From NCBI GenBank assembly GCA_963576565.1, contig OY755048.1, positions 9,649,984 to 9,713,983 of the forward strand: a stretch of 64,000 nucleotides of DNA, in the 5' to 3' direction. Shown one piece after another: positions 23,222 to 33,344 of this stretch. Under the pieces are notes generated by a model. That model saw only the letters and a list, made by a program, of their open reading frames with translations, had not been told where the DNA came from and made no database searches. Position 1 is the first letter of the stretch; every line of letters begins with the position of its first letter. A program made the position numbers and the translations under genes. The stretch is from Aspidapion aeneum (Eukaryota > Arthropoda > Insecta > Coleoptera > Brentidae).

Positions 23222-23941
23222 AGTAACAGTCAGCTCTTCTCCAAAATGTATCTATCTGTAAGAAATACTCAGATAGCAGCTGCCAAGAGTACTTCTCTCA
23301 AATGGCAATGTGGGTAGGTAGGTAGGACTAGATTTTGTCCCAATTTAAAATCAGAATATTATTTCTTACCCTGTGTCCATCTGCGCATATACTCTTTAAA
23401 ACTTCTTTTTTGTAAAAAAATCATTTTGCTCCGAATTTGGCGTGGCTATACATTTAAAAATATTTCCAATCACTTTTAAACTTTAAATAATAAATGTTAT
23501 TATGTAAAAAAATCGACGCACTCTATTGAAAAACAACAAGAGAGTAGCACAGATATTTAAGGAGTTATGAAAAAGATGTGCACAAAAAAATCAAACGGAA
23601 CTTTTTAGCAAATAGTCGTTTGAATTTTTACACCTATGAAATGATACTGTTTTACATTGAATTGCTCAGTGCGCAATTGTCCTGCTATAGTAGAAGTGAT
23701 TACGGTCATTATATCATTACGCCCTCGAGCCTTTAAAATGGCCCGTGAATTTGCTAAGAGGCAAATAGGCCTTGAGTTGATAATACTGCCCTCCAAAGCT
23801 GAACCGCCGTATTTGACAATTTTATTTTTGGAAGAGGTTTTTTTTAATTTTTTTGTTTGATATTTCTTTAAAAAATTATTTCCTTAAACTAGCTCTTCGA
23901 TCCTCCTTTTGAGAGTTTGAAATCGGTGCTGTTACATTTGT
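23222..23941. other. Intergenic region, no identified gene
   Basis: Opposed open frames at about 23605-23860 contain GSIINSRPICLLANSRAILK on one strand. The family is not recognised and no splice sites support a gene. The rest is AT-rich. Confidence 0.35.
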
Positions 23942-24116
23942 CAAAAAAAGTCATAAATAGGTTTGTGTCTGTGTTTGTCTAATGTTCTGATTTGGTCCCA
24001 AATACGTCATATTGCTGACGTCTTTAAAGGTCATTTACACGTCAGATTAGAGACGTCAATGGTCATTAAAAATGACCTGTTTTTGACGTTTAAAAAACGT
24101 GACCTTGCTACCTGGG
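23942..24116. mobile_element. Truncated copy of the GACGTC element
   Basis: Reverse complement of about 14041-14250, including the terminal CCTTGCTACCTGGG at 24103-24116 and the GACGTC and TGACCT words. Only one end of the element remains. Confidence 0.8.
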
Positions 24117-24377
24117 ACACCAGCTTAACAGCTACTTTTTAAAATAGAGTTACAAACAAAAAAACCTTAAACAAAGTTCTTCTATGAAAAATTATGTTTA
24201 AAAAAATGTTTTTCAAGAGAGTTGGAAATATGTAATTCAAAAAAAAGCAATACGAAATTTAATTCCTTTCAAGAACGTATTTTTTGAAAAAACATGCGCG
24301 ACCCGATAAAAATACACAGAGTGTGTTCGTTAGGAGGCCTAAATTCGTCAATTTCGCGCATTACGTAACACATTAAA

Positions 24378-24543
24378 CAGTGGCGCACCCAGGAATATGT
24401 CTTGGGGAGCCGAGACCTCTTGGGGGGGGGTCCTGAAGCTTCATGATGTCGTATTTTATGCTATTTTATCTTTTTATTCATGAAATATCTGGAACATATC
24501 TAAAAAAATCTTAGGCTTGGGGGGGCCCCGGGGGTGCGCCCAT
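24378..24543. mobile_element. hAT-like CAGTGGCGCACC MITE, copy 1
   Basis: Ends CAGTGGCGCACCCAGG and GGTGCGCCCAT are inverted, with flanks ACATTAAA and GCATTAAA (7 of 8). The interior matches the copy at 53697-53875 in opposite orientation (ATGATGTCGTATTTTATGCTATTTTATC). Confidence 0.8.
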
Positions 24544-24608
24544 GCATTAAATAGATTTTTAGTTATTTATTAAAAATCGATACCCCAATTCGGATACGTC
24601 GTAACCCA

Positions 24609-25386
24609 CAAAAATACTCTGCCAATATATGGGCCCCTAAGCTCACACTAGGTACTATAGTTATAGTGTACGTGTGAGCTAATATAACTGAAAACTGAAA
24701 TATATTTTATTCAACTCCAGACTAAATTACCTTTTGTTTGATACCACACAAGCCATGTTTTGACTTAAACTCAAATTTTTGAAATCTACCCCCACCCCTA
24801 AAAAAAACAAAAACTAAAATGTATTTTGTTAAACTCCGGACTCAATTACCTTTTGTTTGATATCACACACGCCATATTTTCACTTAAACTCTAATTTTTT
24901 AAATATACCCCCACCCTTTTTTTAAAATAAATTAAAATGTATTTTGTTTAACTGCAGACTCAATTACCTTTCGTTTGATATCACACACGCCATATTTTCA
25001 CGTAAACTCTAATTTTGAAATCTACCCCCACCCTTTTATTTGGTTTGTGTTCGGTGGATTTTGTTCAGTTTTAAATGGGACCATCTCGACCCAAGACCCA
25101 GCCTAGGTACCAAATTTCATTAAAATCGGCCAAGCGGTTTTTGAGTTATGCGCGTTGGTCGTTACAGACAGACATACAGACATACAGACAGACAGACATA
25201 CAGACAGACAGACATACAGACAGACAGACAGACAGACAGACAGACGGCGCAACAAAAAAGTTTCAAAATCATCTGAAACGCAAAGATATATAAAAAAATT
25301 TTAAATCGGAGCAACTTTTTTTTTTCTCGAAAAAATTAGGATCACCATAGCTCACACTACTATAGTATAGTATATGTGTGAGCTAA
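24609..25386. mobile_element. GCTCACAC element with CAGA microsatellite, copy 1
   Basis: Both ends carry short palindromes built on AGCTCACAC...GTGTGAGCT with TATAGT cores. Next come three tandem units of about 115 bp (ACTCAATTACCTTTYGTTTG, CACACGCCAT). A segment reading AAATTTCATTAAAATCGG and TTTTTGAGTTATGCGCG follows, then a (CAGA)n/(CATA)n tract at 25165-25245. A full second copy in reverse orientation is at 51830-52613. Non-coding; apparent proteins with RQTDRQTD runs are microsatellite translations. Confidence 0.8.
25165..25245. repeat. CAGA/CATA tetranucleotide microsatellite
   Basis: Near-perfect CAGA repeats with occasional CATA units, inside the GCTCACAC element. The counterpart at 51961-52045 reads TCTG on the plus strand. 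Confidence 0.95.
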
Positions 25387-26548
25387 AATTAAAATTCATA
25401 TTTTTGCGTCAAAGGTTAGTAAATATGCATAGCTATATGCTGCTAAATCCTCGCAACCAAAAAAAAAATTATAAAAGGGTCATTCCCGCGGCGATTTCTA
25501 ATAAGTCGCATAATGCTTACCTATGTAATTTGCTTCTAACTTTTCTTATTCCTGTAAAATTTTGTTGAGTTGGGTTACGACGTGTCAGAATTAGGGTGAC
25601 GATATGTAATTTAAAAATATTATTTTTGTCAAATACGTGAAATTGGCAGGATAGATGATTCCATTATTTATCATTCCCCATGGCTCAAGCCTTTACCAAT
25701 TTTTTCTTGTTGTCTAATGTCTTTTCTTTTAATAAAACATTTAAAACACGGCAGAACTTTTTCTATATAGGAGACATAAATTATTCAGTTGAGTAGTCTG
25801 TGTTTTTTAAAGCAAATTTTGTGAACGGTTTCCTCGCAGGACGAAACATATTATCCTGCCATCTGCCTGTTTTAGACTAAACCAACATCTAAAATCAATT
25901 GTTATTTGCCTCAACAAGAAGTGTGCGCCAGCTTACGGGTCACTGTTTCAAAAAGGGAATATTCATGTCTGGCGACATTGTCCCATTGAAATGGGACCAT
26001 CTAGAGCCAAAACCTAGGTGTCAAATTTCATTAAAATCGGGCAAGCAGTTTTTGAGTCGTGCGCGTTCGTCGTTACAGACAGACTTACATACATATAATA
26101 TGGAAGTCTCTGTACAGGAGGATATATCAAGCTACGCGGTGTTTTTGAAAAGACATTTTTTACTCATGCAAATTTAATTTTGGTGTAAATTGCCTTTTTA
26201 TATTATTTTATACATACAACTTTGGAATTAAATGTTGTCTGTAATTTTTAAATTTTTAAATATTACACAAAGTTATTATTTTTGTTCTATTTTTGGAATT
26301 AGCGTAAAATTTCCTTTAAAATGACATGTTACACATATTTTAAACCCATTAAATAAGTTAAAATATAAAATAATATAAAGAAATAACTGAAGGTGTATAC
26401 CTCAAAAACTAAATATGACAGAGATGTTGGATGAAAGTTGGATTCTTCTTTTTTATATGTAAAAAGAGGTGTAAATAGCTTTTCTATAAAATAAAAATTT
26501 TTAAATGTAAAATTTAGTACCCGTAAATTAAAAATCAAACAAGTTTTT
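25387..26548. other. Intergenic region with a partial GCTCACAC-element module
   Basis: About 25990-26095 repeats the AATGGGACCATCT, AAATTTCATTAAAATCGG, TTTTTGAGT and CAGACAGAC module of the element at 24609 without its other parts. No gene seen. Confidence 0.5.
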
Positions 26549-27458
26549 GCGGATAATCGGGTAAAAATAAGGGTTTTTAGTTTTTCGCGTATTTTTCCGT
26601 GGGGTAACTCGAAAGCTTAACCTCACTGGGGATCCAAAATCTAATGGACACCTAATAAGTGTTGACAGTTAACTGTTTCGTCCTTATGGGACTCGTCAGA
26701 ACACTGCTTGTTCAATGTGACACCCTTGCTAAATTAAGTATACGCTTTTGTCTCTCACCTTACATTTCTAGTGAGAAAACAAAATCATAACATACACCCC
26801 CACAAGAAGCGCCATCTACCGAAGTACGAGAGAAACTAAAACAGCAGCAGGCGAGTAAAACTGCTAGATCATCGATCGATGAAAGTATCGCCTAAAAGAA
26901 AGAATCCATCAACGCTAATTGCGTTTATTTCGCTATCAAGACGTCGGCATCGCGTCAGTCAACGGAGTTTTAAAAAAATTTAAAATTTAATATTTGGCTT
27001 TAAACTCCGTTGACTGACGCGATGCCGACGTCTTGATAGCGGAATATACCAAATTAGCGTTGATCTGACCTAAAAAGGCAATGTGTGTCGTAGGTCACGT
27101 GATGGATTCTTTCTTTCAATCGATACTTTCATCTTTCATCGATCGATGATCTAGCAGTTTTACTCGCCTGCTGCTGTTTTAGTTTCTCTCGTACTTTGGT
27201 AGATGGCGCTTCTTATGGGGTGTATGATTTTGTTTTCTCACTACAAATGTAAGGTGAGGTACAAAACCGTATACTTAATTTAGCAAGGGTGTCACATTGA
27301 CCAAGCAGTGTTCTGAGGGGGCCCCATAAGGACGAACCAGTTAACTGTCAATCAATTAGGTGTCCATTAGATCTTGGATTCGTGAGGTTAAGCATTCGAG
27401 CTATCCACGGAAAAATACGAGAGCAACAAAAAACCCTTATTTTTACCTGATTAGCCAC
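26549..27458. mobile_element. 0.9-kb foldback element with ~430-bp arms
   Basis: Two long inverted arms (about 26549-26972 and 27000-27458) with a spacer of about 30 bp. The outer part is GGTAAAAATAAGGGTTTTT. The inner part shares AACTCCGTTGACTGACGCG, GATGCCGACGTCTTGATAGC and ATCGATCGATGATCTAGCAG in opposite orientation. The right arm carries about 40 extra bases near 27060-27110. No transposase. A transcript through it would form a very long hairpin. Target duplication not found. Confidence 0.85.
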
Positions 27459-28374
27459 GAAAGCTTGATTGATAAAAATTTTCCTCCCAAGACTTTTCAA
27501 AAACATTCCGTAGCAAAAACGGGTTGCTATATCAAAATGCTGTTTTCACGAGGGGTGAGTTTTGACAAAAAAAGGTCAAAACCCAAATTTTGTAAAATTT
27601 TTCTCAAAATAACTTGAGTCTTATTGGGTCCTGTCGCGTCTTGTTGTCTTGTCCTGATGGGTTGTGATACGTGTATTGTTAAGTCCTGTTGGATCCTGTT
27701 CACGTTCTATCCGGTCGTGTTGTAAAATTTGTACAGTACTGGAGTGAGGTGATGGCGCCTCGATCGAGCATCGCACTAAGTGGGGGTAAGTCAGGGGGGT
27801 CTCAGTGGGGGGCAAATTGCAATTACCCCCTCCCCCCTTTTGTCCAGAGAACTCCAAATATATGTGTTCAAAAAATATACCTTTTTAAAAGTCTGGGACC
27901 GCCCCTGGGTCACTTTTGTTTTATCTTTTATCTATTTATTTTATTTTTTATTTATCTCCGAGAAACGCCTAAAACCCCCCAAAAACATTGAATTTAGGTC
28001 ATTCTGTACTTGTAGGCTATTAGGGATATCGTTTCAACATTAAATCAAATCTTTCGTTTCTGAATGATGGACCCCTACAGCTGTTAGTTTAGTTGGAAAA
28101 GGAAACGCGTAACTAGATGTAGGCCGCACAACAACTGATAAAATATCCCTAACCTTAAATTTTTACAAATAAAATGATATACCTAGTACGTAATCAAGAA
28201 AATTATTATTTCTGTTTTTTTAATCCCTTTAATCTAAATTTGTGACGCAGTCAAAAGTCGATTGGAGAAATGTCTCCAAGTGGACAGACACATTATCCTC
28301 AAGATCTAGTGTGTGTTTTTTTTCAAAATGATAATGGGTGTGTAAATTTGTTGTTTTGTTTATTATCCTCTTGT
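27459..28374. other. Intergenic region without a supported gene
   Basis: Contains repeated GTCCTGT and TTGTGTTG-like words near 27620-27730 and C/G tracts near 27790-27840. Open frames here overlap one another on both strands, have odd composition and show no family similarity. Confidence 0.4.
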
Positions 28375-28985
28375 TTTTAGTAACTAAAGTATTGTTCATA
28401 CTCGTCTTAGTCTTTTGTTTTTGATTAGTCTTTGTCCTTTGATTAGTCTTAGCTGTCTTAAACAAAATTGGCTGTTCATACTCGTCTTTTGTTTTTGATT
28501 AGTCTTAGTCATAACCCACTGAAAAAAAATCAATTTCAATAAAAAGGCCCATTTTCAAAAGTCATTTTCTACACAAAACAATCTTATTTAACCTAATCTG
28601 TGCACGAAACGCAGACACGAAAGAACAAAAGCGAAAAAGAAAAAAAAAACAAATAAAATTTTGAGGTTATGTTGAGATTTTCTGTTAAAAACATGATTAA
28701 TGGTGGTAAATTCAAAATTTCGTCCGCGCGCTTGCGCTCTTCGGACGCCCTGTAAAAAAAAACAACAAATATCAGTCTGTCACTCGTCTTAGTCGTTGTC
28801 TTAAGGATTGAAAGTTGGCAACTCTTAAGACAAAGACTAATCAAAAACAAAAGCAAAAGCATTGTATGAACACTCCCATAAGAAACAGTGGTTTTAACTT
28901 TCTTATGACAAGACATATGACTAAACCAAGACAAAAGACTAGACAAAAGATGAGTATGAATGATCCATAATTGTTTTGTGCTTAT
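28375..28985. mobile_element. Probable foldback element with GACTAATC repeats
   Basis: The left part repeats TTCATACTCGTCTTAGTC, TTTGTTTTTGATTAGTC twice. The right part has the inverse words GACTAATCAAAAACAAAAG, GACAAAAGA and GAGTATGAA. The layout indicates inverted subterminal repeats around a 250-bp centre. Boundaries are approximate. Confidence 0.5.
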
Positions 28986-29124
28986 TATTATTATATTTGG
29001 GTTCATTGGAAAATATTTAGATTTTAAAAGAATGGCAGTATCTGGATACCTATTTAATGAGTAAGAATATTAAGAGTCAATGTCATGGAATGCTTGGAAT
29101 GCATCATCAGTAATTGCAAATCAC

Positions 29125-29374
29125 ATATCGTCTGCGATCTGACAATACTTACTTAGTGACATTTTTTTTAACATTGGTAAATTGATTAAATTATTGTTTA
29201 CTTTATAAAAGAAAAACAATATCTGTTATCAACTCTACCCTCAGAGTAATAACTTATAATTATTACTCTAAGACTCTACCAGTTGCTGGGTGTAGGAATA
29301 TCTGCTATTTATATTGCCTCTTGTAAAAAAATCTAACTTGTACTTAGCAGGTATTGTCAGATCACCGACGATAT
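29125..29374. mobile_element. 250-bp MITE just upstream of SLC41 gene B
   Basis: Inverted ends ATATCGTCTGCGATCTGACA and the matching TGTCAGATCACCGACGATAT agree at about 22 of 24 positions. A central near-palindrome AGAGTAATAACTTATAATTATTACTCT-like is present. It ends only 42 bp before the gene B start codon, so it lies in its promoter or 5' UTR. Confidence 0.6.
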
Positions 29375-29416
29375 CTGAAATGGGTATTTTTACAGGTTTC
29401 AATTTAAAGTTTGAAA

Positions 29417-29503
29417 ATGGATTCTTTTCTGAAAAGAAGAAAATTGCCTCTAAAACCAACTTTTAGAGGGCCATTGAAAATGGGTGATACTGATCCAGAT
29501 CCT
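29417..29503 (+). CDS. SLC41 gene B, coding exon 1
   Basis: 29 codons, strongly basic (KRRK) then acidic (GDTDPDP), followed by a GTAAGT donor. The ATG at 29417 is chosen as first in frame; an internal ATG at 29477 is a weaker alternative. Confidence 0.8.
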
Positions 29504-31182
29504 GTAAGTAGATTAGATATTAAATTGACTACAAATACCTATTTTTTCTTTCTAAATGTACCTAGATCAATTTTATTGAAACTGGTTTAATATTTTCTCT
29601 GTCTATTTTATTAGAAGATTTAATATGTGAAACATCTTATCTGCTGATATAACAACTCTGCATGTCCAATTCATTTAGATAAAGATTTATTTGTTTTTGA
29701 AGATCAATACCTTTACTTTTTTTTCAATTTTGTTCAGTACATTTATCTTCTACTTTTGGTTGGAGAAGATTTTTATTTTAAAATTAGTATTTCTGTGAGT
29801 AGATAGCTAGCTAGATATTACCATTTTTTTAGGAGGACGATGGGCCTGAATTTTCATCAGATACTGCTGTGCTACTGAACAGAGGCTTAAGCATAACTGA
29901 GAATCTTGTAACACCAGAAGAACCACTATGGGCTACAGCAATTCAGATGTTTATTCCATTTATTCTGGCTGGTTTTGGTATGGTAGCAGCAAGCTTATTG
30001 CTAGATAAAGTGCAACATTGGCCTGTTTATCAAAAGGTTACTGAAGTATACATCCTTGTTCCAGCATTGCTAGGACTAAAGGGAAATTTAGAAATGACTT
30101 TAGCTTCTAGACTTTCCACACATGCAAATTTGGGCCATTTGGACTCAAAAAGGCAAAAAATTAATTTAATTATTGGAAATCTTGCTTTAATATTGTGCCA
30201 GGCTATTGTTGTTGGATTCTTAGCATCTTTGGCAGCAGTTATATTTGGATGGGTGCCCAGTGGTGTTATTAATCTAAAACATGCACTTTTACTTTGTGCA
30301 AGTAGTGTTGTTACAGCATTTGGGGCTAGCTTTGTTTTGGGCCTGGTCATGATAGGAGTCATAATATTGTCCAGAAAATTTCATATTAATCCTGATAATG
30401 TAGCAACACCCATTGCTGCAAGTCTGGGTGATCTAACCACATTGGCGGTTTTATCATATTTTGCTTCTGTTTTTTATCACAAAATGGATTCACATCCCTG
30501 GCTAACCCCAACTTTAATCGCGTTAAGTTTATGTTTAGTTCCATTATGGGCTTGGATTTCTAGTCAAAATGAGCACACATGTAAAGTCTTATTCTCAGGA
30601 TGGAGTCCCGTGATTATGTCTATGGTGATAAGTAGTATTGGTGGGGTTATTCTAGACTTCACTGTCTCCAATTACAAGGGTGTAGCAGTGTTTCAACTAG
30701 TGATCAACGGGGTTGGCGGTAATCTAGTTGCCGTACAAGCCAGCCGTATCTCGACTGAACTTCATAGGTTAAGTAAGCCCGGCAAACTTCCAGACAACAT
30801 GCAAGTGTGCATAAGTCCATGTTCTGCCTTCTGTGATAACAAAGAAACTAGCCATACTGGCACTGCTCAACTTCTCATGCTTATGGTGATTCCTGGTCAT
30901 TTACTATTTTCCTATACTATAAGTTATCTTCAAGCTGGCCATACGTCATTTACATTTATTTTTATAGTAGTTTACTTATCAGTTGCGTTACTTCAAGTGT
31001 TTTTGTTACTCTACATAGCACAAGTACTGACTTTAAGTATGTGGAAAGCGGGTGTTGATCCTGATAACTCTGCCATACCCTATTTAACTGCCCTAGGTGA
31101 CTTATTAGGTACCATGCTGCTGGGTATTGGTTTTCAAATTTTATTCCTTATTGGCGATCGCGATGCCGATGTTGGAGATTAA
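29417..31182 (+). CDS. SLC41-family (MgtE-like) magnesium transporter, gene B, 2 exons, 478 aa
   Basis: Second SLC41/MgtE-type Mg2+ transporter, expected in a cell membrane with ten or so helices. Exon 1 (29417-29503) encodes 29 residues starting MDSFLKRRKLPLKPTFRG. A 329-bp intron (GTAAGT to TTTTTTTAG) joins in phase 0 to exon 2 (29833-31182), which carries the entire core. Both MgtE repeats are present: [18 protein letters not shown] and [18 protein letters not shown], then [19 protein letters not shown] and [19 protein letters not shown]. It ends VGD-stop. The three introns that split gene A's core are absent. It lies head to head with gene A. A TTTTTACAG acceptor before the ATG (29394-29395) suggests a non-coding 5' exon. 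It is intact with conserved motifs, so probably functional rather than a dead retrocopy. Confidence 0.93.
29833..31182 (+). CDS. SLC41 gene B, coding exon 2
   Basis: Starts EDDGPEFSSDTAVLLNRG after a T-run acceptor and contains the complete double MgtE core in one open frame. The frame runs 12 codons upstream of the GTG at 29869, back to the splice site. Confidence 0.93.
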   Translation, partial: EDDGPEFSSDTAVLLNRGLSITENLVTPEEPLWATAIQMFIPFILAGFGMVAASLLLDKVQHWPVYQKVTEVYILVPALLGLKGNLEMTLASRLSTHANLGHLDSKRQKINLIIGNLALILCQAIVVGFLASLAAVIFGWVPSGVINLKHALLLCASSVVTAFGASFVLGLVMIGVIILSRKFHINPDNVATPIAASLGDLTTLAVLSYFASVFYHKMDSHPWLTPTLIALSLCLVPLWAWISSQNEHTCKVLFSGWSPVIMSMVISSIGGVILDFTVSNYKGVAVFQLVINGVGGNLVAVQASRISTELHRLSKPGKLPDNMQVCISPCSAFCDNKETSHTGTAQLLMLMVIPGHLLFSYTISYLQAGHTSFTFIFIVVYLSVALLQVFLLLYIAQVLTLSMWKAGVDPDNSAIPYLTALGDLLGTMLLGIGFQILFLIGDRDADVGD

Positions 31183-31333
31183 AATTTATTTACGGATGGT
31201 ACCAATAAATTATCCAGGAATACTTTTTGTTAAATCTATCTGCCAAAAATGCTCTACTCAATGATGTGTAAAACGTTTGAGGCAGCGAATATTGTATATT
31301 AAATTTCTGTATCTTTTATTACTTTGTATCATA

Positions 31334-31339
31334 AATAAA
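31334..31339 (+). terminator. Likely polyadenylation signal of SLC41 gene B
   Basis: AATAAA 150 bp after the stop codon. An earlier AATAAA at 31204-31209 is only about 20 bp after the stop and may be used alternatively. Confidence 0.5.
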
Positions 31340-31573
31340 TATCTTCTTAGTGGCCATTTTTATTATAAGTGGACTTACATACAGGGACAGTTATAATTTA
31401 CCAATTTTATTCAGAGATATAATCTCTTATTATCTTTTTTTATTGTTACTTAAGTTTAAGAGTAAGTACTTAATTTGTTTTTGATAATCAAAATATGGAC
31501 AGTTTCCAAAAATTTTAATGGAGATGGTATAGTTTTTTTGGGTAATTCAGTGTTTCGAGCAAGCACCTATTAC

Positions 31574-33344
31574 CCCAGGCAGCAAGCTTCATCCCTTGGA
31601 CGTACATGTTAGGTCCCTTTTACATTCGTACGTCCGGTACGTCCCTAGATTATAGGTTGGGGCCAAGGCGTATTATATACGTCCCACGGATGCCCAAGAA
31701 TGTACGTACGAGCGGCCACTTATTACGTACGTCTTACAGATATCAAAAAACATATATACGTGGTACGATCATAATAAGACAGTTTTACGTCCTTTTAAGG
31801 CCACTGAATATACGTACGAATTGGTATGTACCAGGTACGTTCTAGAGATTGCCAAGAATATACGTACCAGTCGGAACTTACTATATACGTCTTACGGATG
31901 CCGAATAACATATGTACGTGATACGTACATATTAGGACGTACGTTTTACATCCTTTTAATGGCACTAAATGTACGTACGGATTGGTAAGTACGAGGAACA
32001 CTCGTGCTCATACAGATCCCGCACACAGAAAATTGAATTGATAATTTTTGGTGTAAGCTACAGAAAATGCTAAGATGTCTTGGCATTTTTAATTTTTGTG
32101 CGACATCCAAAACTAATCAATTTTTAAAATGCCATTTGGTTATACCACTATAAACATTGCTAACAACAAAATATAAGTAACCCATTACAAGTTTTCGTGT
32201 ACGGGATGTTTATGAGCATAGGTGTACGTACCAGAGATGGTCAAGAATGTACTTACCGGACGGGTCTCACGAATGTCCAAGAACATATTCGATAATGTAC
32301 GTACCAGTCGGGACTTAATGCAAGATACGTCTCGCGGATGTCCAAAAACATATGTATACGATACGTACCCATACAGCACATTTAGTTTCAGAGACTTAAA
32401 TTTTTCGTCGGTACGTCCTGTGACGTACTAGGTACGTACTAAAATGTACGTACCAATAGGTGGCGCAGCAGTCAACAATTTATCGGTATTCGTAGAGACG
32501 TTAACAATTAAAATTTATTTCAAAATAAATTAACACAAAGTTGGACGTAAACTATCATAAATTGTAAGTTATATGTTTTATTAAACTGTTGGACGTATCA
32601 GTCGTGGTATAATACGTTTATCCTATCCACTGACTTTTTACCAATCATGACGTTACTTTTAATTGTTTTAACAATACTGTGACATTGTTGCGACAATTAA
32701 AACAACTGTCAGTTATGGTAAATAGATTTGGACGAGATATAACGCGTCGAACCTTCAGATAGCGCACGATTCGGCTAGTGACGCCCCCCAGCTCACCCAA
32801 CCTTCAACTTCTGCCGCCTTGTAAAGTGTCATGATGTCATACAATTTGTTGTGACTGTTTCAACACTCATGACACCGGGAACGGTATCGATACAAAAGTG
32901 CCATTCAACACAGTCTTACACATGCCTAAGTTACTTTCGGCAATAAAATGGACGTTCCCTGGATCTACAAATGGTTAAACATTGGACATTAAATGGACGG
33001 TTTTTGAACCGAAAACGGACCTAAAATATACGTTATATAAGTTACGAAAATGATTTAGATCCGTTTTAGGTCCATTGTACGTACTTCTTATATACGTTGT
33101 ATTTATGTACACTGTTCGACGTATCTGATAATACGGTATATCTTGGATGTCCATGGTATGTACACTGGACGTCCGTTTTAGGCAGTTTCGGCTATAAAAT
33201 GGATGTCCCTCGGATCTACAAATGGTTAGACATTGGACCTTAAATGGACGGTTTTTCTACCGAAAATGGACCTAAAATGTACCTCCCTCGGATTGACGGT
33301 TCGTCTGATGACTTCGTACAAGGGACAAAGTTTTGCTGTCTGGG
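31574..33344. mobile_element. ACGT-palindrome element, TACGTA type, 1.77 kb
   Basis: The left end CCCAGGCAGCAAGCTTCATC matches the reverse complement of the right end, CCCAGACAGCAAAACTTTGTC, over about 30 bp with few mismatches. From 31600 to 32460 the sequence is crowded with TACGTA, GTACGTAC and GGTACGT words in degenerate units of 150-200 bp. From 32940 to 33290 a 100-bp block with AAATGGACGGTTTTT and GACCTAAAAT is directly repeated. No coding frame. The terminal CCCAGGYAGCAA is shared with the GACGTC element at 14041. It starts 392 bp after the stop of SLC41 gene B. Confidence 0.7.

Noticed and set aside
25075..25293. Open frame with RQTDRQTD repeats, and its counterpart at 51856-52187
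   Set aside because: Microsatellite translation inside a non-coding element present in two orientations.
27621..28043. Overlapping frames of 78-100 aa on both strands
   Set aside because: Different frames overlap with no recognised domain, biased Pro/Thr or Phe composition and no splice support.
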